Below are positions 56,358-64,000 of a stretch of DNA of 64,000 nucleotides, in pieces. Positions within the stretch are counted from its first letter, which is position 1; each line of letters opens with the position of its first letter. Origin of the DNA: Beta vulgaris subsp. vulgaris (lineage: Eukaryota > Streptophyta > Magnoliopsida > Caryophyllales > Amaranthaceae); NCBI RefSeq assembly GCF_026745355.1, contig NC_079204.1, positions 53,650,532-53,714,531 on the forward strand, read 5' to 3'. The translations under genes and the position numbers were made by a program. The notes below the pieces were generated by a model. That model saw nothing but the letters and a program-made list of their open reading frames with translations. It was not told the DNA's origin and searched no databases.

Positions 56358-57366
56358 TATATCTGTCATGTTTATCTCGTAGATTTAAGTGGGGGTAAAA
56401 ATTTTATATCAATCCCTTCTAAGTTTAACTCGATACGATTTTGAAAACATTCAATCCAAATTCGAGCCTATTGAAACCCGAATTTGTTAGGAGGTGAAGC
56501 ATATGTAAGATCATAATTGAATCTGACTTGAGTCTTATTATAACTGCCTACATTATCTATTGGTAATATAAAATTACATTAATTATGTTTGCATGATCAA
56601 AAATCAAGTAAATGTGGTAGAATTGTAATTTGAAACTTTGATTTTGTGATCCTAAGTGATATAAACTCTAAATATGACTTAACTCTAATCCGGAGAAAAA
56701 AAATTGATATGATCTTAATTTAAAAATCCAAATTTTGGATAGATCGAGATACTCGCTCGGTTATTAGGCCGCTTTCATGAATTTGATTTGACCCGACTCA
56801 TGATTGTCCTTCCCACAAGGTGTATATAGTATACACCAAAGACAAAATTATGCTCATTTGGTCAAAGAAAATCCGTTCATTTGAAATTGCAAATAAGTAA
56901 GAAAGAACATATGGTTTGTTGTGTCTAGTAATAACCATGTGCATTGCAAGAGAGACTCGCACCTAGATTAAGGGAAGAATTATTACCTTTCTAGGAGAAA
57001 AGCAAGAGTTGTAAACTATGCAAGTTTTAGTCATATGGGAGTAACTGAGTAAGTGTAACCAGAAATGTTTATCTGTGAAACTAAAAAACAAATGTCAATG
57101 ATTGAAATCCCAACCCCTAAGTTGTCATATAAATGGATTCTAGCGCTTCATATACAAAGCAGATCCCCTATAAGAGTTAAATACATATTGTGTTACAAAA
57201 TTTTTGTACACATCCCTATTGCAAGAGGAAATTTTTGTACACATCCCTATTGCAAGAGGATAAAGAGACTTGAGAGGTTTGGGTGATGATCGACAACTTA
57301 TGTCAACATACCAGAACTTGAATGTCCAAACAATCACAACCATTCAAAATAGTGTTGTAGTAGATG
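56358..57366. other. Intergenic DNA
   Basis: No gene recognised. A 31 bp unit, TTTTTGTACACATCCCTATT plus GCAAGAGGAAA, is tandemly doubled at about 57201-57261. Confidence 0.45.
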
Positions 57367-59711
57367 AAGGGTGTATTTCTTTTACCTTAATAAATTAAGT
57401 TTCAGGTTTAATAAGTTCATTTCAGTTCATATAAATTTCAATCAAGTCCAATCAGGGCAATAAGTTCCAATCAAGTCTACTAAGGTCCAATAAATTCCAA
57501 TCAAGTGTAATAAGTTTCAATCAGGTCTAATAAGGTCCAATAAGCTCCAATCAGGTGCAATAAGTTATCATCAGGTGCAATCAAGTTTAATAAGTTCCAA
57601 TAAGGTCTAAAAAGTCAATGATCAATAAACATTTATATTAGTGTCCATTATTTAATTATTCATATAACAATTAGTTGATTATGTCATCATTAGAATTTTA
57701 ATTAAAGTACCACAATGATTATATCGTATTATACTTGTATTATTGTCTATTATTTTTTTTTAAATGTTTGTATTATTGTCTATTATTTTATTTTAAATAT
57801 TTGTATTATTGTCTATTATTTTATTATTCATATTACTATTAGCTGACTATGTTATTATTATTATTTTTATTAAAGTACCACAATGTATAGTATTTATACT
57901 TGTATTATTGTCTACTTTTTTATTATTCATATTACTATTAGCTGATTATGTTATTATTAAAAAATTTAATTAAAATACCATAATGTATAATATTATACTT
58001 GTATTATTGTCTATTATTTTATTATTTATTACTATATGTTAGGGGTAATGTACTAATATTTATGTTGTTACTCATCATTTTTTTTTTGTCTAACACTAGT
58101 AGAATAAATGTTATATGATGCGGTGATATTGCTGCGATTTTACCTATACGCAGCAATATAACACGCAAAAAGAAAAAAAATAGAAATTGACAATATTGCT
58201 GCGGTTTTTATAAAAAAACCGCAGCAATATAGTATTAACAGAAATTTTTTTGAAAAAAGGTTGACTATTTTACCAGATATATTGTTGCGGTTTTTGATAA
58301 AAACCGCAGCAATATTTTAAAATAATATTAAAAAAATAAAACTTTAATATATTGCTGGGGTTCTTATCAGAAACCGCAGCAATATCATTAATTTTTTTTT
58401 AAAAAAAAATATAAAGCCTACATGTCATGAGTTAGGGCTTTTCTTTCTCAATTCTATCACACCTACACGCCGTTTCTCCTCCTCTCATCCTCTCTCTCTC
58501 TCTCCCCTCCTCTCAACCTCTCTCTCCTCCTCCTCTCAACCTCGACCGATCTCTCTTCCTCTCAACCTCGCCGGATCTCTCTTCGTGGCCTTCTCTTTTC
58601 GTCGACAGCAAAGCCCTCGTCGTCGTTCTCTTTTCGTCGACAACAAAGCCCTTCTCAACCTCTCTCTTCCTCTCAACCTCGCTGGATCTCTCTTCGTGGC
58701 CTCCTCTTTTCGTCGACAGCAAAGCCCTCGTCACCGTTCTCTTTTCGTCGACAGCAAAACCCTCGTCGCCGTTCTCTTTTCGTCGCCGCAAGTTCGTTGT
58801 CAGCCCTTCGCTTCATCGGCCGTTCATCTGCTCGCAAGTTCTCTTATTTGTTCATTGTACTTATCTCATTTTTGTTTGTTCATTGTAATTATCTCATTTT
58901 TGTTTGTTAATTATGGTGTAATTCTCGTTTTTTGTAATTTTTCTGGATCGGTTTTGTTGTTTCAAGATCTGTAATTTGTTGTTTACCTTTTTCTCTATTT
59001 TTTTTCGTTTTTTTGTTTTTAGAATTTTCTGTTTTTTTGGTTTTTATTTTCCTTTTTTTCGTTGGTTTGTAGTTAGATTTCTTTTTTATTTTTAGTTTTT
59101 TATTTTTATCTTTTTATTTTTTAGTATTATTTGTTTTTATTAGTCATTTATTGGTAATTTTTTATTAATTTTGCTTTGCTATTTTACATTGATTCTTTTG
59201 TAATATTGCTACTTCTTTATATATTAATGAATAATTTATCTTCAGTTTGTCTGTAAATTTAATGGATAGTGAATATGTTAATTGTTTGGTTTTAATATTT
59301 CCAATTTAATTGGCAAATGCAAAAAAAAAAAAAAAAAAAAAATTCTATACCAGGTTATATTGCTGCGGTTTTGACCAAAAACCGCAGCAATATGTTGAGA
59401 TATTGTTGCGGTTTAAAACCGCATCAATATAATTAATACCTATTGCTGCCCCCTTAATTGCTGCGCGTCCAAAACCGCAGCAATAGGGTACTTTTTAACC
59501 GCAGCAAATAGCATTTATTCTACTAGTGTAATAAGGTAAAAAAGTTTCAATCAGGTCCAATAAGGTCTAATAAGTTTCAATCATGTCCAATAAGGTCTAA
59601 TACGTTCCAATCAGGTACAATAATTCCAATCAGGTCCAATAAGTTGAACCAGGTCTAATAAGTTCAGTTCAGTTCAGATAAGTTCAGGGTTATTCAGATG
59701 AAAAGAACGCA
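57367..59711 (-). mobile_element. Large MITE-like TIR element, reverse copy, interrupted by CACTA
   Basis: Ends GGGTGTATTTCTTTTACC / GATGAAAAGAACGCACCC, opposite in orientation to 49757-50804. The outer zones repeat AATAAGGTCCAATAAGTTCC AATCAGG-type units. The A/T core (57620-58075) repeats ATTATTGTCTATTATTTTAT. Subtracting the CACTA insert and one TAA leaves about 0.9 kb, close to the uninterrupted copy. Confidence 0.72.
58094..59528. mobile_element. CACTA (EnSpm) non-autonomous element, 1435 bp
   Basis: Ends CACTAGTAGAATAAATG / CATTTATTCTACTAGTG (perfect over 17 bp) with TAA on both sides (58091-58093 and 59529-59531). Subterminal ATATTGCTGCGGTTTT motifs in both orientations, as in the element at 53874. 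The middle has a CTCTC tract and a tandem array of TTTTCGTCGACAGCAAAGCC units (about 58565-58790), which looks like acquired, amplified coding-type sequence. The overlapping frames there (58513-58974, both strands) are repetitive and not credible genes. Confidence 0.92.
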
Positions 59712-59766
59712 CCCGATCGAAATAGTATTATTATAGTATAATTAAGTATTAAAGTAAGCTATATAA

Positions 59767-60061
59767 TAGGGATGACAATCGGGCGGGGCGGGATGGTACC
59801 TCCACACCGATACCCGCATAAAATTCTCATTCCTATCCCCGCCCCACCCCCCATTGATAAAGGAAAATTCAAGACCCATCCAAGCCCCACCAGGTACGTA
59901 ATTAAACCCATCCCCGCCTACCACCTGCGTCATACCTTTACCCACTTCATCCCCGCACTCACCACCCACATGAGTACCCGAACTCGCACTCGCACCCGCT
60001 TCGTACCTGCGTCATACCCATAAATTTATATTTTGCAAGATAAAAATATTAATAAAATAAG

Positions 60062-60143
<82 letters not shown>

Positions 60144-60330
60144 TTTAATAATAAACATGTAGGACGGGCGGCGGTGGAGCGGGGATGGGACGAGAATAGC
60201 ATAAAATCCACACCCGCTCCACCATCTATTGCGGGTACGGTCTTAATCCCCATCACCGCCAAACCTAGACCCATCCCTGCCCCCCAATTGGACGGTGATG
60301 GGACGGGTCACGTCGTACTGCCAATTCTAA
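59767..60330. mobile_element. hAT-like MITE rich in CCC/GGG motifs, with an (AT)n core
   Basis: Left end TAGGGATGACAATCGGGC, right end inverted as TTAGAATTGGCAGTACGACG: a TAGGGATG.CAA-type hAT terminus. The inside has CCCGCCCCACC and ACCCGAACTCGCACTCGCA stretches. An (AT)n microsatellite of about 75 bp lies at 60061-60139. The 8 bp TSD is not clear because the flanks are AT repeats. Confidence 0.6.
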
Positions 60331-60365
60331 TATATATCGCTACAATGGCACTATAACATAAATCA

Positions 60366-61713
60366 AAAGAGCAACTACAGAGGTACCTTTAAGGTATAGG
60401 TGGCAAACGGGTCAAACAGGTCGGGTACGGGTCGAGTCATTATCGGGTCAACTTTTTGTTCGGGTCGGGTTCGTTCATGTACGAGTTAATATCGGGTCCA
60501 TGAGATTTCGGGTCATATCAGGTCGGGTCTAAACTGGTCGGGTTAGATCGGGTTTTCAATCTCGCAAATAAATAAAACACATATAAGATTAATGATAAAT
60601 TAAATAATTAATGGCCAGTGGCTAAATCATATATAATATTTCATGACAATATTTTCCTTAAATTTGTTTAAAAAGTAACTAATATGACAACTTTTCGGGT
60701 CGGGTTCGGGTTGTGGTCATCGTTATCGAGTTAATTCGGGTCGGGTAGAGTTGGGTTTGGGTCATATTCGGTTTTATTTTAATTCGGACTGAGTTCGGGT
60801 CGGGTTATTTCGGGTCATATTCGGGTTGTTATTTTCGGGGTGAAAATCAAGTTTCATGTCGGGTATTTCGGGTCAGGTCAACGGGTACGGGTCAATTTTA
60901 CCGGCTATACTTTGAGGTATATGTTTGTAATTTTTCAAATCTTGAGTAACTAGCTTTGTCATTGGAGGAGAAATAATGTTGTAGCTAGGAGAAAGCAACT
61001 AGCTCCACAAAACTTGTTGCTTTGTTTAACTTTTTATTGGTACCTCTTGTATCTTTTTGCTTCCCCCAATCAATATTTCCATCTCACTTTCCTCAGTATA
61101 ATTGGAATTTTCTATCCTCTTTCCATGTTTTAATAAGAGTAACATTTACATTAAATTGCAATGGTTTTATTTTTTAAAATTTTCTTTTGCAAATATTAGT
61201 CTATAAATAGGAGTAACAATGTTGTAAAAGAATGTACCCACAAAGTTTCTATAATCTCTTTCTCTCATATATTATTTCATTTGGAAAAAAAATACAAATG
61301 GATGATTCTCAAGATCCATATAGTCAACATTATCATCATTTAGAAAATCATACATCTCAAATTCCAACCCAAAATAATCCAAATGTCCAAAATGTACAGA
61401 CTCGCCCAAACTATGATTGTATGAATTTTTTTTCTAATAATTAAGCGCATTTAATTTTGAACTATGATCCTAATATATTCGGATTTTTCATTTTTATAAT
61501 CTATTATTATTACACATTAAATACAAATTATGATTGTATGAATTGTTTATTCAAAATTGTTGATATGGTGATAACATGTGGGACCTACAAAAACCACAAG
61601 TGGTTGGCTTTTCATTAGGAGAAGTTGTAGCTTGAAAATATTGTAGTTTGGAAATATGATGTGGCGAACAGAGCTACAAAAATTATTGTTGTTTTCCGTT
61701 GTAGTTGCTCTTT
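60366..61713 (+). mobile_element. TIR element with a truncated ORF and its own promoter-like leader
   Basis: Perfect 14 bp inverted ends AAAGAGCAACTACA / TGTAGTTGCTCTTT. Inside, a TATAAATAGGAGT box (about 61203) is followed by a leader and an ATG at 61300; its short frame (MDDSQDPYSQHYHHLENHTS ... FFSNN, stop at 61442-61444) is Asn/Gln/His-rich like the N-terminus of the Myb-like ORF1 proteins of plant PIF/Harbinger elements. The rest of ORF1 and the transposase are missing, so this is a deletion derivative. A hAT-like element sits near its left end. TSD not resolved. Confidence 0.55.
60395..60909. mobile_element. hAT-like MITE made of GGGTCGGGT repeats, 515 bp
   Basis: Ends TATAGGTGGCAAACGGG / ATTTTACCGGCTATA with an 8 bp target duplication CTTTAAGG / CTTTGAGG (60387-60394 and 60910-60917, one mismatch). 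Both halves are dense in CGGGTCGGGT, strongly strand-asymmetric in G. No coding capacity. Confidence 0.75.
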
Positions 61714-62009
61714 GCACATAGCTATCTTCTTTACTCAGCCAAGAGAAACCATAAACCAGAATAGAAGAGTTTGCCCCACCCTTAAGTAAATATTTAATTT
61801 TGTAGTAGCCGCATTAGACCGTACATCTTTCTTGATATATCCAGATGGCCAAGAATGAATTATTTTTGCATTTTCCTTTCTTGAAAATCCTAAAGTGAGT
61901 AAAGAGGAGGATGAGAATCAAACTCAAGGCATCGATGAAGATTTTTTTATTAATTATCATTATTGCATAGCATTTTGGTAATTAATATTAGACTACATAC
62001 TTCAAACTA
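61714..62009. other. Intergenic DNA
   Basis: No gene or element recognised. Confidence 0.35.
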
Positions 62010-62597
62010 AAGGTATACCACAACCTCCTTCTCTCCCTCTTCTCTACTCTCTCCTCCAAAAACCCTAATCCTTTTCTTTTAACTTGAGGCTGTCATCATC
62101 TTTTCGATGATGGTAAACCCCCAATTTTATTTTATTTTCTAATTTCCATTATTTTTAATTAATAATCTTCCATTTTCTCTCTTTTTAAGAGTTTTCTACC
62201 CAATTTTTGGGTTCTTTATCTCCTTTTATGGGAATTTGAAGTTTAGTTTTATTCTCTTCCCACGTGGAAGTGTAAATATTGGTTTGAGAAATTGTTCTTA
62301 TTGGTTAAAGTTCAAGACCATCAACATCGAAGTATTGGAAATTTAGATATGGTCAACATGGTTAAATCAATAGTTTTCGTTCTCAAACTATATATGTCAG
62401 AATGAAAGACTTCCCCATCAATAGTTGCGTGATTCAGCAAACACAAGGGGGTTAGTTGTATTACGCGATCTGGTTCATTATAGTTTCTTCAAAGACAAAT
62501 TTAATTTGATCTTGTCTGATTATATATTTGTTTTTTAATACTTATTATAGATGTCGTTTGACATTCAATTAATGAAATTTCTCTTTCAAAATAAATA
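62010..62597 (+). mobile_element. Short poly(A) retroposon (family R), third full-length copy
   Basis: Starts in the CTCCTTCTCTCCCTCTTCTC leader, has AAAAACCCTAATCC, GAGAAATTGTTCTTATTGG, ACTATATATGTCAGAATGAA, GATTCAGCAAACACAAGGGG, TGGTTCATTATAGTTTCTTC and ends TTGACATTCAATTAATGAAA...CAAAATAAA. It is more diverged than the other two and its A-tail has decayed. The site where the 53454 copy carries a CACTA is continuous here (caatagttgcgtgattcag). Target duplication uncertain. Confidence 0.75.
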
Positions 62598-63106
62598 TTG
62601 AATACTACTTTGGTAGTTTATATTAAACTATGGGCATATTCGGTAATAACTTTTGAGGTAACTTCTAGTATTTTGACTAAGTCAAAACTCCAAAAATAGT
62701 GAAAAGTTGTGTTGGTGGAGTAGTGTTTGGGGTACCTTTTGCAGTTTGAACTAGTATTTTAGAAAAGCCATAAATATTAGCTTTTTGTGTAGAGTTAGCT
62801 TACGGAGTAGCTTTTGAAGACTGAATATAGTTTATTTTTGTTCTTTTTTTTTTTACATTAACAACTAGTTTTAACGAGCACTAGTCATCATAAAAGCTAT
62901 CATAGTCAAACTCCAACAACTAATATTTTACAATTGACCGCTAGTATAACAACTGACAACTAATTTCACAGCTAAATGCTAATAGTTATAGCAACAACTA
63001 CTTTTGCCGAAAAATATGATAACTCATTTTGGTTGTACATGTTTTCAACTGTTTCTAAATATATTGTCATAGACTTCTTTTTTTATCGGGTTCAGTTCCA
63101 TCACGT
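62598..63106. other. Intergenic AT-rich DNA
   Basis: No gene or delimitable element recognised; several TAACAACTA-type phrases recur. Confidence 0.35.
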
Positions 63107-63120
63107 AAAAGTTACTTATT

Positions 63121-63247
63121 ACCAAGGATGTCTTGGCCTAGTGGTTAAGATTGAGGTGATGTGAACGATAGGTCACATATTCAAATCTCCTCCATCTCTT
63201 TGTATTTTGTACTGTCTTCGTGGCTCATATGAATAAAAAATAAACGG
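63121..63247 (+). mobile_element. tRNA-derived SINE, perfect 14 bp TSD
   Basis: Same family as 52742-52863: GATGTCTTGGCCTAGTGGTT head, a mutated B-box (CATATTCAAATCTCC), tail CTTCGTGGCTCATATGAATA plus A's. AAAAGTTACTTATT flanks both sides (63107-63120 and 63248-63261). Confidence 0.9.
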
Positions 63248-63261
63248 AAAAGTTACTTATT

Positions 63262-64000
63262 TTCCAAAAGTTTGATTTAATGTACTCACCGTGATAGGTA
63301 TTGTATCAAGAAAACTCTTAGAAGTAGTTTACTTGTAGCAAGAAAAAATTAAATTAAATTAAATTGAGGAATAGTACTATGAGTCTTAGATTGTCCTGCA
63401 AATTTGATTGATTTCTACCGAACAATATACATAACTACATAAGTCCTTGACGTCCATATTAAGTTGCTATCGCAAGTTCTGATAGATGACTTATGAGAGA
63501 TTGAGAGATGCCTCTTCTTAGGGTTAGTGGACCCTTTTTTTGAGGGGGGGTTAGTGGACCCTTTGTAGTAAAACTTGCACTTGTCAGATGTTAACCTTTT
63601 GGGGGGATATATGTAGGTTATTTTGTTAAAAAATACTCGTAGTTTAGTTTTGTTTAAGTTTCTTGAGATTATATGCTTCAAATACTAGCTACCTGATTTC
63701 TGCGTTCATGCAACAAGAAATACATTGCTCTAGAATATCATGTATGTGGAAAGAGTAAAATTTTTAAATTTGTCTAAAATATCATGTGAAATCATATGAT
63801 CATAGCAGCATCCACAAGTATGAATTAGATTCACCAACTTACTCCCCCCCCCCCCCCACCCCAAAAAACAAAACCAAATATTACTATATCCATATTTATG
63901 GAAGTAGTACTAGTACTAAAAAAGATCAACGAGAATGTTGTGACCTTTTCAGATTGTAAGGGAAAAAATTGTCTCACATGTAAAGACAGTGCTTAGAGAA
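63262..64000. other. Intergenic DNA to the window end
   Basis: No gene seen. TTAGTGGACCCTTT is tandemly repeated around 63520-63562 with a G-run between. A C-run of about 15 lies at 63844-63858. Confidence 0.4.

Noticed and set aside
58513..58974. Both-strand frames with repeated VDEKRT / FRRQQSP strings
   Set aside because: They follow from the tandem repeat within the CACTA element; no start context or family.

Overview
This is nuclear DNA of a flowering plant. Its genes are split by GT-AG introns, intergenic DNA is AT-rich, and all major plant transposon groups are present. The abundance of TTCAG/TTGAACTGAA-type repeat elements suggests a Caryophyllales-type eudicot, but that is only a weak impression and no species can be named from the sequence.

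Only four protein-coding genes are supported, all on the + strand. (1) Positions 1-697 hold the last two exons of ALG10, the ER glucosyltransferase that completes the N-glycan precursor. (2) Positions 23725-27819 hold an 11-exon CDPK-related kinase (CRK), 578 aa. (3) Positions 34596-39567 hold a 6-exon O-fucosyltransferase-family protein, 396 aa. (4) Positions 42846-48101 hold an 8-exon hydroxymethylglutaryl-CoA lyase, 445 aa. I reconstructed the exons by joining reading frames at GT/AG borders; every model stays open and keeps the family motifs. The genes are functionally unrelated, as is usual for plant neighbours, and there is no operon-like logic.

The remainder (about 23 kb between genes 1 and 2, about 7 kb between genes 2 and 3, and 16 kb after gene 4) is a dense layering of mobile elements. 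Many can be delimited exactly from their target-site duplications (TSDs). They include Stowaway MITEs (TA), Tourist/PIF MITEs (TTA), Mutator-like elements (9 bp) of which two carry host gene pieces, hAT elements (8 bp), CACTA elements (3 bp), Helitrons (A/T insertion, CTAG end, including three head to tail), solo LTRs and a TRIM (5 bp), several tRNA-derived SINE families, and a poly(A)-tailed retroposon family of about 0.6 kb with three full copies.

The most informative part is the nesting. At 53274-55300 four insertions are stacked: a CACTA element inside a retroposon inside a Helitron inside a Stowaway MITE. Several elements also have an uninterrupted relative of their target elsewhere in the window, so the pre-insertion state can be read directly. 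No CRISPR, prokaryotic or viral system is present. The best candidates for something undescribed are the short retroposon family, the pentanucleotide-filled MITE family and the gene-capturing Mutator-like elements.
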